From Chloracidobacterium validum (GTDB lineage: Bacteria; Acidobacteriota; Blastocatellia; Chloracidobacteriales; Chloracidobacteriaceae), in assembly GCF_018304825.1 (NCBI RefSeq), contig NZ_CP072648.1, positions 1,099,501 through 1,163,500 on the forward strand: a DNA stretch of 64,000 bases, written 5' to 3'. The first letter of the stretch is position 1; each line of letters opens with the position of its first letter. The translations under genes were made by a program, and so were the position numbers. This document shows, piece after piece, positions 53,415 to 62,837 of this stretch. The notes below the pieces were generated by a model. That model worked only from the letters and a program-made list of their open reading frames with translations. It had not been told where the DNA came from and ran no database searches.

Positions 53415-53484
53415 TGCCCTCTCACAAAGCCGGTTCGGCGCGCTTGTTTTCCGGCATCCTGTTACCCAGTGGAGCGTCCGCCTA

Positions 53485-53871
53485 ATGTCGAGTGATTTGC
53501 AAAACTACTTTCCGCTCCTGATGGTGTTTGGGTTGGCGTCTTTCGTGGCCACGATGATCCTCAACACGTCGCGGCTGCTCGGACCAAGCATCAAAACCCG
53601 CGAGAAACTCATGCCCTATGAGTGCGGAAACGACCCCGTTGGCAGCGCCCGCGAACGCTTTTCGGTCAAGTTCTATCTGGTCTGCCTGCTGTTCATTTTG
53701 TTTGACATCGAAGCCATCGTGCTTATTCCGTGGGCGGTCGTCTATAAGGCCCTCGCCGAAGAACTCGGCAATAAGCTGTTTGTCTATGGCGAGATGATGC
53801 TGTTTGTGGCAACGCTTTTCGTTGGCTACATTTACGTTTGGAAGAAAGGCGTTTTCGACTGGAGCAAGTAA
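53485..53871 (+). CDS. nuoA: NADH-quinone oxidoreductase subunit A
   Basis: A 128-residue membrane subunit of complex I with three helices (about 9-30, 65-85 and 92-112). The conserved loop [36 protein letters not shown] carries the family Cys and acidic residues that line the quinone tunnel. It is the first of a nuoABCDE set with normal order. The intergenic gap to nuoB is 29 bases. Confidence 0.96.
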   Translation: MSSDLQNYFPLLMVFGLASFVATMILNTSRLLGPSIKTREKLMPYECGNDPVGSARERFSVKFYLVCLLFILFDIEAIVLIPWAVVYKALAEELGNKLFVYGEMMLFVATLFVGYIYVWKKGVFDWSK

Positions 53872-53900
53872 CGCTTGAGTCGGACGAAGGAGAATGCGCC

Positions 53901-54422
53901 ATGGGACTCGAAACGACAATCGGTGCGGCACTGCCTGAAATCCTGACCGCGCGCCTGGAAGACCTCATCAACTGGTCGCGCAAGTCATCGCTCTGGCCGG
54001 CGACGTTTGGCTTGGCCTGCTGCGCCATCGAGATGATGAATGCCACCTCGGCCCGCAACGATATGGCGCGGTTTGGCTCGGAAGTCTTCCGCGCCAGTCC
54101 GCGGCAAGCCGATGTCATGATTGTCGCCGGTCGTGTCTCGCGCAAAATGGCGCCGGTGCTGCGGCGCATCTACGATCAGATGCCCGACCCGAAGTGGGTA
54201 ATTTCGATGGGGGCGTGCGCCACAGCGGGTGGAATCTTCAACAACTATGCCATCGTGCAGGGCGTTCACCAGGTGGTGCCGGTGGATGTGTATGTGCCCG
54301 GCTGTCCACCCCGGCCGGAGACGCTGATGTATGCCCTGATGAAGCTCCAGGAAAAGATCATGACCGAGCGTTTGACCGACCGCCGCGACCGCAACCTATT
54401 GTCCGAGGGAGCCGCGGCATGA
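53901..54422 (+). CDS. nuoB: NADH-quinone oxidoreductase subunit B
   Basis: A 173-residue subunit that holds the N2 4Fe-4S cluster next to the quinone site. Cluster ligands are visible as the double Cys in [15 protein letters not shown] and [34 protein letters not shown] is typical. The frame is open upstream to 53838 inside nuoA; the ATG at 53901 with aaggaga upstream is chosen. Its stop overlaps the nuoC start. Confidence 0.96.
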   Translation: MGLETTIGAALPEILTARLEDLINWSRKSSLWPATFGLACCAIEMMNATSARNDMARFGSEVFRASPRQADVMIVAGRVSRKMAPVLRRIYDQMPDPKWVISMGACATAGGIFNNYAIVQGVHQVVPVDVYVPGCPPRPETLMYALMKLQEKIMTERLTDRRDRNLLSEGAAA

Positions 54423-54937
54423 GCAACTCGTCGGCCACGCCCGTTGTGGTTTCGCCCGACGATCTAGAACTGGTCAAGGGCGCGACTGACACCTTGGCCC
54501 AGTTGCGCCAGCGTTTCCAGACGGCCATCGAGGAGGTCGTCGTCCACAACGGGGAAGTCACGGTGTATATTTCCCGCGCCGCCATTGTGGACGTGGCGCG
54601 CTATGTGCGCGATGAACCAAAGCTGTTGTTCAACCTGCTCTCTGACCTGTGCGGCGTGGATCGCGGCCCCGAAGCCGATCCACGCTTTGAAGTGGTCTAT
54701 CACCTGTTTTCCATTCCCCATGGCTATCGCCTCCGGCTGAAGGTGCGCGTCCCCGAAAGCGACTGTGAGGTACCCACGCTCGTTGGCGTTTATCCGACAG
54801 CCGAATGGCATGAGCGCGAAACCTTCGACCTGCTGGGCATTCGCTTTACCAATCACCCGGACTTGCGCAAGATTCTCACCCCCGACGATTTGGAAGGCCA
54901 TCCCTTACGAAAGGATTTTCCGCTCCAGGGTTATTGA
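54419..54937 (+). CDS. nuoC: NADH-quinone oxidoreductase subunit C
   Basis: A 172-residue 30-kDa-type subunit of the complex I peripheral arm. The conserved core reads [37 protein letters not shown] and the signature [45 protein letters not shown]. It is a separate gene, not fused to nuoD as in enterobacteria. The ATG at 54419 overlaps the nuoB TGA (ATGA). Confidence 0.95.
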   Translation: MSNSSATPVVVSPDDLELVKGATDTLAQLRQRFQTAIEEVVVHNGEVTVYISRAAIVDVARYVRDEPKLLFNLLSDLCGVDRGPEADPRFEVVYHLFSIPHGYRLRLKVRVPESDCEVPTLVGVYPTAEWHERETFDLLGIRFTNHPDLRKILTPDDLEGHPLRKDFPLQGY

Positions 54938-54973
54938 AGGACCGCCCTGTGCGCCGCGCTGGAGCCACCGGCC

Positions 54974-56233
54974 ATGTCATCACTTCGTCATTCAAATGTC
55001 ATCGAACTCGATTACGCGCCGCAGCAAAAGATTCGGGAGATGCTGCGCGAGCAGTCAGCCCTCGACAACGCCATCACGGTGAGCATGGGTCCGCAACACC
55101 CTTCGACGCACGGCGTGTTGCGGCTTGAACTCATCCTGGACGGCGAGACCGTCGTCAGCGTCAAGCCCGACATCGGCTATCTCCACACGGGCATGGAGAA
55201 GCAGATGGAGACCAAGAAGTATCAGCAAAACATCGTCATCACCGACCGGATGGACTACCTCAACCCGATGGGCAACAACCTTGGGTATGTGATGACGGTC
55301 GAGAAGCTCCTTGGGTTGGCCAACGACATTCCACCGCGCGCCCAGACCCTACGGGTGTTGCTGACCGAGCTGCAACGGATTGCTTCACACTTGGTGTGGT
55401 TGGGGACGCATGCGCTCGACTTGGGCGCGATGTCGCTCTTTTTCTACTGCTTCCGCGAGCGCGAAAAAATTCTCAACCTTTACGAAGCCGTCTGCGGCGG
55501 ACGCATGACGGTCAGTTATTTTCGCGTTGGCGGGCTGCCGTACGATGTGCCACCAAACTTTGGTCGGCTGGTTCGGGAGTTTCTGGATGAGTTTCCGGCG
55601 GCGCTCAAGGAGTACCACACGCTGCTGACGAACAACCCGATTTTCCAGAAGCGGACGCGCGGCGTGGGCATCTTGTCGGGTGAGGATGCCATTGCTTTGG
55701 GCGTGACGGGTCCGACGTTGCGCGGTTCCGGGGTAGCCCATGACGTGCGCCGCGCTGAACCTTACTGCGGCTACGAAACCTATGACTTTGAGATTCCGGT
55801 TGAACGCGACGGCGATGTGTATGCCCGTTACCTCGTGCGCATGCGCGAGATGGAAGAAAGCTGGAAAATCTGCCGCCAGGCGCTCGACCGCCTCAAACCA
55901 GGTCCCATCAAGGCCGACTCGCCAAAGATCGTCCTGCCTGATCGTGAGGACATGAAGCACCACATGGATGCGCTCATCCATCACTTCCTGCTGGCAGCCT
56001 ATGGGTTCAGTGTTCCACCCGGCGAGGCCTATCACGCCATCGAAGGCTCCAAGGGCGAACTCGGCTTCTATATCATCAGCGATGGTACTGAGCGACCTTT
56101 CCGCTGCCACGTGCGCGGGCCGTCGTTTGTCAACCTCCAGGCGATTCCCAAGCTCTGCCAAGGCGCACTGCTGGCCGATGTGGTGGCAATTATTGGAAGC
56201 CTCGACATCGTGCTGGGCGAAATTGACCGGTAA
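54974..56233 (+). CDS. nuoD: NADH-quinone oxidoreductase subunit D
   Basis: A 419-residue 49-kDa-type subunit that forms much of the quinone-binding site. Signatures: MGPQHPSTHGVLRLELILDGE, DIGYLHTGMEKQ, DRMDYLNPMGNN and the C-terminal SKGELGFYIISDGTERPFRCHVRGPSF, then DVVAIIGSLDIVLGEIDR. It keeps the expected His in HPSTHG. It lies 36 bases after nuoC. Confidence 0.97.
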   Translation: MSSLRHSNVIELDYAPQQKIREMLREQSALDNAITVSMGPQHPSTHGVLRLELILDGETVVSVKPDIGYLHTGMEKQMETKKYQQNIVITDRMDYLNPMGNNLGYVMTVEKLLGLANDIPPRAQTLRVLLTELQRIASHLVWLGTHALDLGAMSLFFYCFREREKILNLYEAVCGGRMTVSYFRVGGLPYDVPPNFGRLVREFLDEFPAALKEYHTLLTNNPIFQKRTRGVGILSGEDAIALGVTGPTLRGSGVAHDVRRAEPYCGYETYDFEIPVERDGDVYARYLVRMREMEESWKICRQALDRLKPGPIKADSPKIVLPDREDMKHHMDALIHHFLLAAYGFSVPPGEAYHAIEGSKGELGFYIISDGTERPFRCHVRGPSFVNLQAIPKLCQGALLADVVAIIGSLDIVLGEIDR

Positions 56234-56238
56234 CGACT

Positions 56239-56721
56239 ATGCCAACCTTTGCCGACGTCCTGACCCAAGACTTTGAACGCCAGGCGGATGCCATCATTGC
56301 CCGCTACCCACAGAAGCGGTCGGCCATTCTGCCCCTGCTCCATCTGGTGCAAAACGCCTGTAACTACATCCCGGAAGATGGCATGCGCTTCATTGCCAAA
56401 AAGCTGGGGCTGAACATGAACGACGTGTACGAGACGTTGACGTTCTACTCGATGCTCTTTACCGAGCCGATTGGCGCCTACCATCTCCAGCTCTGCCGGA
56501 CGATTAGCTGTTACTTGTGTGGGGCGGCGCAGCTCCGCGAACATCTCGAAAAGCGGCTTGGCATTCGGCCGGGACAGAAAACCCCGGACGGGCGCTTTCG
56601 ATTGAGCGAAGTTGAGTGCATCGGCGCGTGCTCGGCGGCCCCGGCCATGCAGATCAACTTCGATTTTCACGAAAACCTGACACCTGAGAAGGTGGACGCC
56701 ATTCTCGACGCCCTGCCATGA
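56239..56721 (+). CDS. nuoE: NADH-quinone oxidoreductase subunit E
   Basis: A 160-residue 24-kDa-type subunit carrying a 2Fe-2S cluster. Ligands appear as C-x4-C in LCRTISC and C-x3-C in CIGACSAAP. ALLP-like helical start (RSAILPLLHLVQNACNYIP) and YETLTFYSMLFTEPIG are family-typical. It ends the nuo run in this window: thiD follows with an ATGA overlap instead of nuoF, so the remaining complex I genes must be elsewhere. Confidence 0.94.
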   Translation: MPTFADVLTQDFERQADAIIARYPQKRSAILPLLHLVQNACNYIPEDGMRFIAKKLGLNMNDVYETLTFYSMLFTEPIGAYHLQLCRTISCYLCGAAQLREHLEKRLGIRPGQKTPDGRFRLSEVECIGACSAAPAMQINFDFHENLTPEKVDAILDALP

Positions 56722-57497
56722 CAACGGTCGTTCTCTCGATTGCCGGGCTTGACCCGGCAGGCGGCGCGGGTTTGCTGGCAGATTTGAAGACGGTCGCAGC
56801 CTGTGGGGCGCATGGCGTCGGCGCGCTGACCGCCACGACGGCGCAAAACACGGTCGGCGTCAAAAGTTTCCATCCGCTGCCGCCGGACGTGGTGGTTGCC
56901 CAACTGGCTGCCTTGCGCGAAGACCTGCCGATAGCCGCTGCCAAAACCGGCATGCTGGCCACGGCGGGCGTGGTCGAAGCCGTTGCCGACTGGCTGGCGG
57001 CGAACTGGCGCGGGCCGCTGGTGGTGGACCCGGTGCTCGTGTCCAGCAGTGGCCACCTTCTGCTCGAACCCGATGCCATTGCCATACTCAAGAACAAACT
57101 GCTGCCGCTGGCGACGGTCGTGACACCGAATCTCCCGGAAGCCAGAGAACTCACCGGCTTACCCGTCGAGACGGTGGCCGATATGGAACGCGCGGCCCGG
57201 GCGCTTCAGGCCATGGGCGCGCGGTACGCCCTGGTCAAAGGTGGCCATTTGACCGGCGACGCTACCGATGTGCTGTTTGATGGACGTGACCTGCGCTACT
57301 TTTCCGGCGAGCGCATCGTGATTGAAACGCATGGCACCGGCTGTACGCTGTCGGCCGCCCTGGCCACGCACCTTGGGCAGGGCCAGCCAGTGACCGAAGC
57401 CGTTGCGCGGGCTAAAGCCTACGTCCGGGAAGCCATGGCGCGTGCCGTCCAACTTGGAAAGGGGAAGCGGCTGCTAGGCCACTTGCCGCTGGCATGA
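56718..57497 (+). CDS. thiD: Hydroxymethylpyrimidine/phosphomethylpyrimidine kinase
   Basis: A 259-residue ThiD, a ribokinase-fold enzyme that phosphorylates the thiamine pyrimidine twice. Motifs: IAGLDPAGGAGLLADLKT at the start, VVDPVLVSSSGHLLLEPDA, TPNLPEARELTG, and the C-terminal ETHGTGCTLSAALATHL with the anion-hole GTGC. It overlaps nuoE by ATGA, so it is probably on the nuo transcript. Its stop lies in an 11-bp duplicated segment shared with the pgeF start. Confidence 0.95.
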   Translation: MTTVVLSIAGLDPAGGAGLLADLKTVAACGAHGVGALTATTAQNTVGVKSFHPLPPDVVVAQLAALREDLPIAAAKTGMLATAGVVEAVADWLAANWRGPLVVDPVLVSSSGHLLLEPDAIAILKNKLLPLATVVTPNLPEARELTGLPVETVADMERAARALQAMGARYALVKGGHLTGDATDVLFDGRDLRYFSGERIVIETHGTGCTLSAALATHLGQGQPVTEAVARAKAYVREAMARAVQLGKGKRLLGHLPLA

Positions 57498-57511
57498 GCA
57501 TGGCATGAGCA
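57491..57511. repeat. Short tandem duplication at the thiD/pgeF junction
   Basis: ggcatgagca occurs at 57491-57500 and again at 57502-57511, separated by one t (an 11-bp tandem unit). The first copy contains the thiD stop and an ATG that overlaps it as ATGA; the second supplies the actual pgeF start. Translation from the first ATG would stop after four codons. Removing one unit would restore a normal ATGA overlap, so this looks like a recent duplication. Confidence 0.8.
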
Positions 57512-58335
57512 ACCAAGCTTTTAGTTTTCGACGCCAGGGCGAAGTCGCGGTTCTGGTGTGTCTGCCGCTCGAAGCGGCTGGATTCCGCCATGGCTTCAGC
57601 ACGCGCTTGGGTGGCGTGAGTCCACTCCCGTCCAACGCGCTCAACCTTGGCTACTTTGCCGGTGATGCGCCGGAACATGTCACCGAGAATCGGCGACGAT
57701 TTTTAGCCGTGCTGGATGAAACAGAAGACCGTTTGCAGACGCTCCGCCAAGTTCATGGTCACACCGTGCACACGCTGGATGCCGTAACCGAAAACGAAGC
57801 CGAACCGAGAAGCGGGGACGCCTGGGTTGGACAAGACCCGGCGCGGTGGGCAGCCGTCTATACGGCAGATTGTCAAGCCGTGCTCATCGGTTGCTCACGG
57901 ACGGGCGCGTTCGCCGCAGTGCACGCCGGATGGCGGGGAACGCTGGCCCGCATTGTCGAACACACCGTGGCCCGGCTGCGCGCCGACTTCGGAGCGCGGC
58001 CGGAGGACTTGCAGGCCGCACTCGGTCCGGCGGCGAGCGTTGACCACTACGAAGTTGGGGATGAGGTCGTCGAAGCGTTTCACCAAGCTTTTCCGACCAA
58101 GGCGGCGCAGTGGTTCAAGCGACCGCCAGGCGCCAGCAAGTTCCATCTGGACATTCCAAAAGCCAATCAGCAGCAGTTGGTGGAAGCCGGACTGCGCCCG
58201 GAGCGAATTTACGCTTCGGGTTGGTGCACGATGGCCCGGACCGACCTGTTTTTTTCTTACCGACGCGAGCGTGGACGCCATCCGGTCGGGCGGTTGGTGG
58301 CCGCGATTGGTCGGCCGACACCCGCGACCCCGTAA
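57505..58335 (+). CDS. pgeF: Peptidoglycan editing factor PgeF (YfiH family)
   Basis: A 276-residue DUF152/laccase-fold protein. Members remove mis-inserted L-Ser from peptidoglycan precursors or act as purine nucleoside enzymes. GFRHGFSTRLGGVS opens the domain; zinc-site residues are seen in LRQVHGHTVHTLD, YTADCQAVLIG and FAAVHAGWRGTLARIVEH. A later ALGPAASVDHYEVGDEV and DIPKANQQQLVEAGL are typical. The glycosyltransferase gene follows after 7 bases. Confidence 0.9.
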   Translation: MSNQAFSFRRQGEVAVLVCLPLEAAGFRHGFSTRLGGVSPLPSNALNLGYFAGDAPEHVTENRRRFLAVLDETEDRLQTLRQVHGHTVHTLDAVTENEAEPRSGDAWVGQDPARWAAVYTADCQAVLIGCSRTGAFAAVHAGWRGTLARIVEHTVARLRADFGARPEDLQAALGPAASVDHYEVGDEVVEAFHQAFPTKAAQWFKRPPGASKFHLDIPKANQQQLVEAGLRPERIYASGWCTMARTDLFFSYRRERGRHPVGRLVAAIGRPTPATP

Positions 58336-58342
58336 GGCGGAG

Positions 58343-59506
58343 ATGGCGGAAACGGCGCAACGACTTCTGTACTTCTTGGAAGAAAGCTACGGTGGCACGG
58401 CCGACTATGCCCACGAGCAATGCAATGCGTTGGCGGCGCTGGGGATGACCGTGACACTTCTGACGACGCCCAAGTACCCGTGCCATCCAGAGGCCGGCTA
58501 TGCCAGGCAGCCGGAGCTGCTCGAGCCAAAGCCAGAGCGTCCGATTGCCAATCGGTGGCGACGTGGTGGGCGCTACGCCTGGATCAAGCTGGAAAACTAT
58601 CGCCGGTTGGCGCGGATCATTGATGAAACTGGCGTCCGGCAGGTCTTGATTGGTTCCTTTGGCGAATACCTGGCTCCGCTCTGGGCCGGACGGTTACGCC
58701 GGTTGGCGCGGGAAGGGGTCGTTTTTGGGGCGGTCATTCATGACCCGGTGCGCGATTACGTGGTTGGGCCGCGCTGGTGGCACCGGTGGTCAATCGGCGC
58801 GGCCTATGGGCCCTTGCGGGAGGCCTTTGTTCACGAAGCGATTGCGCTGGACACCGCGCGCCCGAACCCGGCGCTGCGGGTGACGGTCATTCCGCACGGT
58901 CCCTACACCTATCCGCCCCCGACGCGCACTCGTCTGGACACGCGCCAACAGTTGGCGCTTCCACCGGATGCGCCGGTCTTGCTGGCGTTCGGCCATATCC
59001 GCGACGCCAAAAACCTGGACTTGGTCATTGAAAGTCTCGTTCACTGCCCGACGCCATACCTCATTGTCGCCGGCCGGGTACAGTCCGCCGGGCAGCGCCC
59101 GGTGGACTTTTACCGCGCTCTGGCCGAGCAACGCGGGGTGGCGCATCGGTGTCGGTGGATTGAACGCTATGTGCCAAACGACGAGGCGGCCGATCTCTTC
59201 GCGGCAGTGGACGCGGTTCTGCTGACCTACAGTGGCGCGTTTCGCTCGGCCAGCGGCGTGCTGGCGCTGGCGGCCCATTATCGCGTGCCTTGTTTGGCTT
59301 CGAGCGGTCCTGGACCGCTCAAAACCCTGGTGCAGCGCTACCAACTCGGCGTATGGGTTGAGCCGGATGATGTTGCGGCGCTGGTCGGCGGGTTGCAGGA
59401 CTTGCTAACGTCCCCGCCACAGCCGTCGTGGGCGCGTTTTCAAGCTGACAACTCGTGGCGTGTCAATGCGCAACGGGTGGCTGAACGAATGTTTGACCGG
59501 AGGTAG
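58343..59506 (+). CDS. Glycosyltransferase (GT4-like)
   Basis: A 387-residue protein with a GT-B layout. The N-terminal half has a DYAHEQCNALAALGMTVTLLTTP Rossmann-type start; the C-terminal half has LLAFGHIRDAKNLDLVIESL, a CRWIERYVPNDEAADLFAAVDAVLLTYSGAFRSASGVLALA acceptor region, and VPCLASSGPGPLKTLV. This fits GT4-like enzymes, although the usual E-x7-E pair is degenerate. The frame is open from 57827 within pgeF; the ATG at 58343 is chosen. Followed by an FkbM-type methyltransferase, it may modify a surface glycan. Sugar and acceptor are unknown. Confidence 0.8.
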   Translation: MAETAQRLLYFLEESYGGTADYAHEQCNALAALGMTVTLLTTPKYPCHPEAGYARQPELLEPKPERPIANRWRRGGRYAWIKLENYRRLARIIDETGVRQVLIGSFGEYLAPLWAGRLRRLAREGVVFGAVIHDPVRDYVVGPRWWHRWSIGAAYGPLREAFVHEAIALDTARPNPALRVTVIPHGPYTYPPPTRTRLDTRQQLALPPDAPVLLAFGHIRDAKNLDLVIESLVHCPTPYLIVAGRVQSAGQRPVDFYRALAEQRGVAHRCRWIERYVPNDEAADLFAAVDAVLLTYSGAFRSASGVLALAAHYRVPCLASSGPGPLKTLVQRYQLGVWVEPDDVAALVGGLQDLLTSPPQPSWARFQADNSWRVNAQRVAERMFDRR

Positions 59507-59515
59507 CTTCACCTG

Positions 59516-60353
59516 GTGAAGTCGTGGCGGACACTGCGCACCATCTGGACGTTGGCGACGCATGCCCGAAGCGGGCTGACTTGGCGTGACCGATGGTTGG
59601 CTTTTTTACTGGCTGGGCTGGTGTCGCTCGGAGAACGACGCGCGCGGGCGCGCGCCTGGTTTCTCGAGCGGATCAATGCCCATGCGCAGAACGGACAAGT
59701 GACGCTCCGGCTGCGAATCGGAACGCGGGCCTGTAGCTTTGCAATGCGGCAGGGCGACCGCGAAGACTTTCTCATCGGAGGGGAGCTGGTCAAAGGCGCT
59801 TATCCGGCCCCCCCCCTTCACGCCACGCCAGATTGTGGATGGCGGCGCGAACATCGGCATGTTTGGCGTGCTTGCCAAGGCATTGTTCCCGGATGCCAGG
59901 CTCGTTTGCTTCGAGCCGGATGAAAAGAATCTGGCCCAGCTCCGCCACAACTTCGCCGCCAATGGCATTGTGGCCGACATTCACCCGGTTGGCTTGTGGT
60001 CGCGTGAAACCACGCTCTACTACCACCCCGGAACGTCCTACGGCGGCTACATTGACGAACAGCCGCCCGGCATTCCGATTCCCTGCGTCGTGCCACGGAT
60101 TGACGCCGATTGTTGGCTCAAGCTGGACATCGAGGGCAGCGAGTACGAAGTGTTGCCACGACTGCTGGCCGATGGAGCTTATCCACGGTGGATTTCCATG
60201 GAAATTCATGACTTCAACCGGCGCGGATCGGCGCTGCTCGCGCTTTTGCGGCAACACGGTTACGAGATCAGCGGCGATGTGTCGCCGGGTTTGTCCTGTA
60301 CGACGGTCGAGGCGTGGCGAAACGCGGCTGACAGCGCGGGCGAAACCCATTGA
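59516..60353 (+). pseudogene. FkbM-family methyltransferase, frameshifted at a C9 tract
   Basis: Two frames together encode one protein. The first (59516 on) starts LKSWRTLRTIW and runs to about KGAYPAPP; the second continues FTPRQIVDGGANIGMFGVLAK, the SAM-binding motif I, then LVCFEPDEKNLAQLRHNF, LKLDIEGSEYEVLPRL and a C-terminal ISMEIHDF. The switch lies at nine consecutive C residues, 59808-59816; eight would keep the frame and give about 278 residues. FkbM-type enzymes methylate sugar hydroxyls or similar groups. The cause may be a sequencing error, a true mutation, or a phase-variable tract. It follows the glycosyltransferase by 9 bases. The start codon at 59516 is GTG. Confidence 0.82.
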
Positions 60354-60366
60354 ATCGGGCGCGCCA

Positions 60367-60828
60367 TCATCCACCCAGGGAAAGGCTTTCCCGATCAACC
60401 AGCACCGAGGTGATGATGGCTTCTGAAATGGCCTGGTGGTCAACGGTGATTTCGCCGCGCAAGCGCGCCACCTTGCCTTTGAAGCGCAGCAGCGTCATGG
60501 TGATGTGGAGCGTGTCGCCCGGCACAACCGGACGCCGAAACTTCACTTCGTCAATGCCGGCAAAGAGCAGCAGCTTTTTTTCGGGTTCGGCAATTTGATT
60601 GAGCAGCAGCAGCCCACCGGTTTGGGCCATGGCTTCGATTTGCAAGACGCCGGGCATGACCGGCATGCCGGGGAAGTGACCTTGGAAGAACGGTTCGTTG
60701 ATGGTGATGTTTTTGAGTCCGACAATCTGTTGCCCGGGCGTGAGCGCAATGACCCGATCCACCAGCAGGAAGGGATAGCGATGTGGAAGGAAGGCTTGAA
60801 TTTGGGCAATGTTCAGCACGGTTTCCAT
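60367..60828 (-). CDS. fabZ: 3-hydroxyacyl-[acyl-carrier-protein] dehydratase FabZ
   Basis: A 153-residue hot-dog-fold dehydratase of fatty acid elongation. Motifs: IQAFLPHRYPFLLVDRVI at the start with the catalytic His, then VGLKNITINEPFFQGHFPGMPVMPGVLQIEAMAQTGG with the catalytic Glu in its central helix. It follows lpxD by 2 bases on the minus strand; this pairing ties hydroxyacyl-ACP supply to lipid A acylation. Confidence 0.96.
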   Translation of the reverse strand: METVLNIAQIQAFLPHRYPFLLVDRVIALTPGQQIVGLKNITINEPFFQGHFPGMPVMPGVLQIEAMAQTGGLLLLNQIAEPEKKLLLFAGIDEVKFRRPVVPGDTLHITMTLLRFKGKVARLRGEITVDHQAISEAIITSVLVDRESLSLGG

Positions 60829-60830
60829 GG

Positions 60831-61907
60831 TCAGTCTTCACTTTCAACGGGTTGGCGGAGCTGCATTGGCTGGCTTGCGTCGAGTCGCGCTTCAACTGCG
60901 GCCAGGCGGGTCTCGATGTCTGGGAGGCGGTACGGAATACGCGCCGCGTAAATCCGCTCGCGCTTCCACTCGCGCAGGGTCGTGATCGGTACGCCGGCAT
61001 AGGTTTCGCCACCCGCAACCGACTTGGTGATCCCAGCTTTGCCCGCGATGATGGCGCCATCACCGATTTCAACCTGTGGGTTCGCCCCGACTTGTCCGGC
61101 CAGGGTGACGCGCCGCCCAACCTTGACGCCACCGGAAAGCCCGACCAGCGCCGCCAGCAAACTTTCTTCGCCAATGACACAGTTGTGGGCGATATGAACG
61201 AGATTGTCAATCTTGGTGCCGCGTCCAATGCGCGTTTCGCCGAGCGTCGCCCGGTCAATCGTCGAGTTGGCTCCAATTTCGACATCATCCTCGATGATGA
61301 CTGTCCCGACTTGCGGAATTTTGACATGTGCGCCGGTGGCGTCGCGGGCGTAGCCATAGCCGTCCGCGCCGATGACGACGCCGGCATGCAGGATGCAGCG
61401 CGCGCCGATGCGCGCGTCGTCGTAAACGGTCACATTGGGGAAAATCGTGGTGTCATCCCCAATCTCGACGCGGCATCCAATCACCACGCCTGGATGGATG
61501 GTGACCCGCGCGCCAAGCCGTGACCCGGCCCCGATAACGGCCCGCGGCCCGACGGTTGAACCCTCGCCAATGACGACATCCGGGGCAAGCAGGGCTTCCG
61601 GGGCAATTCCCAGGGCTTGACGTGGCGGAACGTGTAAAAGCTCAATCGCCTTGGCAAACGTGACTTTGGGATAGTCCGCCGGCAGGAGGTCGTAACGAGT
61701 CAGCTCGGCATCTGTCACCGTGTCGGCAGCAACGATGAAAGCGGCAGCCCGGGATGACGCGAGTTGTTTGCGCCGTGTGCCGATGGCCAGCGTCAGGTGG
61801 GTGGGCGAGGCTGTTTCAAACTCGGCGACGCCCAAAATCAAACGGTCGGGATTGCCAAGGCAGGGAACGCCAAGCGCAGCAGCCAGGTCGCCTAGCTTCA
61901 TAGCCAT
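60831..61907 (-). CDS. lpxD: UDP-3-O-acylglucosamine N-acyltransferase
   Basis: A 358-residue LpxD that adds the second hydroxyacyl chain in lipid A synthesis. The N-terminal uridine-binding domain (about 1-100) has [15 protein letters not shown] and LAFV-like KAIELLH; hexapeptide repeats form a left-handed beta-helix over about 110-330. The catalytic His is in [21 protein letters not shown] (about H248). [20 protein letters not shown] is characteristic. It is 9 bases downstream of skp. Confidence 0.96.
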   Translation of the reverse strand: MAMKLGDLAAALGVPCLGNPDRLILGVAEFETASPTHLTLAIGTRRKQLASSRAAAFIVAADTVTDAELTRYDLLPADYPKVTFAKAIELLHVPPRQALGIAPEALLAPDVVIGEGSTVGPRAVIGAGSRLGARVTIHPGVVIGCRVEIGDDTTIFPNVTVYDDARIGARCILHAGVVIGADGYGYARDATGAHVKIPQVGTVIIEDDVEIGANSTIDRATLGETRIGRGTKIDNLVHIAHNCVIGEESLLAALVGLSGGVKVGRRVTLAGQVGANPQVEIGDGAIIAGKAGITKSVAGGETYAGVPITTLREWKRERIYAARIPYRLPDIETRLAAVEARLDASQPMQLRQPVESED

Positions 61908-61916
61908 GCCGGAAGC

Positions 61917-62540
61917 TCAGGGCTTGGCGCTGGCAGCCGGTGCCGCTGCCACCGGGTTGGCGCGATTGTATTCCTTGATGAAGTCCTCGGTAATGTCAGC
62001 CGCATTGTCCACGTAGGGAAGCATGCCCAGATTGTTGTTGGCGGCCAGCGCACCCACGTCAATGATCATGATGATGCCCCGCGCTGCCGCGTAGCTTTCC
62101 ATGAACTTGAACACCTTTTCACGCAGTGGGTTGAGGATCGTTTGCTGCTCGCGCTCGATGTCGGCACGGAGGTCTTCATCCTTGCGCTTGTATTCCTTTT
62201 CAAGCGCCAGTCCTTGCTCCTGAGCCTGCCGGCGAACTTCAACCGAAAGTTTTTCGTCCTGCACCTTCTGGCTCAACTCCTGCAACCGCTTACTGAGTGT
62301 CTCTAGTTCAGTCGTGCGGGGCTTGAACTTGTCTTCCAACTTCTGCGCCTGCCGCCGGAACTCATCAATCTTTTCGCCAAACGCTAGGGTGTTGACGATG
62401 ACAACCCGTCCCGTTGGAATGGATGTGGCCTTGGGTGGGGCAGCCGGTTGGGCAGTCCCCGTCGGGAGCGCTTGCGCCGAGGCTGTCGTAAAGCCTGCCG
62501 CGACGACGGCAAGCGCCCAGAGCGGAAAAGAAAACTTCAT
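61917..62540 (-). CDS. skp: OmpH/Skp-family periplasmic chaperone
   Basis: A 207-residue periplasmic chaperone for outer membrane proteins. A signal peptide ends near TASAQALP (about residue 25). GRVVIVNTLAFGEKIDEFRRQAQKLEDKFKPR starts the mature fold; residues about 75-150 form the long Lys/Glu/Gln-rich coiled-coil tentacles, and the C-terminal strand IIMIIDVGALAANNN closes the trimer body. The gene precedes lpxD and fabZ in the usual order; bamA is not within the window. Confidence 0.9.
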   Translation of the reverse strand: MKFSFPLWALAVVAAGFTTASAQALPTGTAQPAAPPKATSIPTGRVVIVNTLAFGEKIDEFRRQAQKLEDKFKPRTTELETLSKRLQELSQKVQDEKLSVEVRRQAQEQGLALEKEYKRKDEDLRADIEREQQTILNPLREKVFKFMESYAAARGIIMIIDVGALAANNNLGMLPYVDNAADITEDFIKEYNRANPVAAAPAASAKP

Positions 62541-62725
62541 GATCTGTAGCAGTCCTTAGAAAGTTTGGCTGTGGTTGGTCGTGTCTTGCGCAAAACAGAG
62601 CCGACTACGCCGCGTAGTGGCAGATGCGTCTCCCACCAGGGAAGTTTGCCATTATACGGATGCCCGGTCAGAACGCAATCCGATGGTTTGTTCCGTCAAT
62701 CTGGCGCCATCTCAAACGTATATCG

Positions 62726-62753
62726 TTGACAGGGCAACTTAGTGCGTTACGAT
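62726..62753 (+). promoter_or_regulatory. Promoter of the first GYF/RDD gene
   Basis: A perfect -35 TTGACA (62726-62731), a 16-base spacer and TACGAT (62748-62753) lie 85 bases before the ATG at 62838. The -35 and first spacer bases (gttgacagggca) are identical to those before the paralogous gene at 63986. The surrounding 297 bases (62541-62837) contain no gene. Confidence 0.65.
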
Positions 62754-62837
62754 AGCCGCCTGTATCCGTAGATGAGGCCTTCCTCGCTCTGAATTGGGTA
62801 TCGCGCGACCACTCTCCCAGAAAGGCATTTTTCCATC

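Noticed and set aside
55385-56161. 258-residue minus-strand open frame
   Set aside because: Antisense to the highly conserved nuoD; no own motifs or start signal.
57827-58342. Upstream extension of the glycosyltransferase frame
   Set aside because: It overlaps pgeF in another frame and lacks glycosyltransferase features; the ATG at 58343 is the better start.
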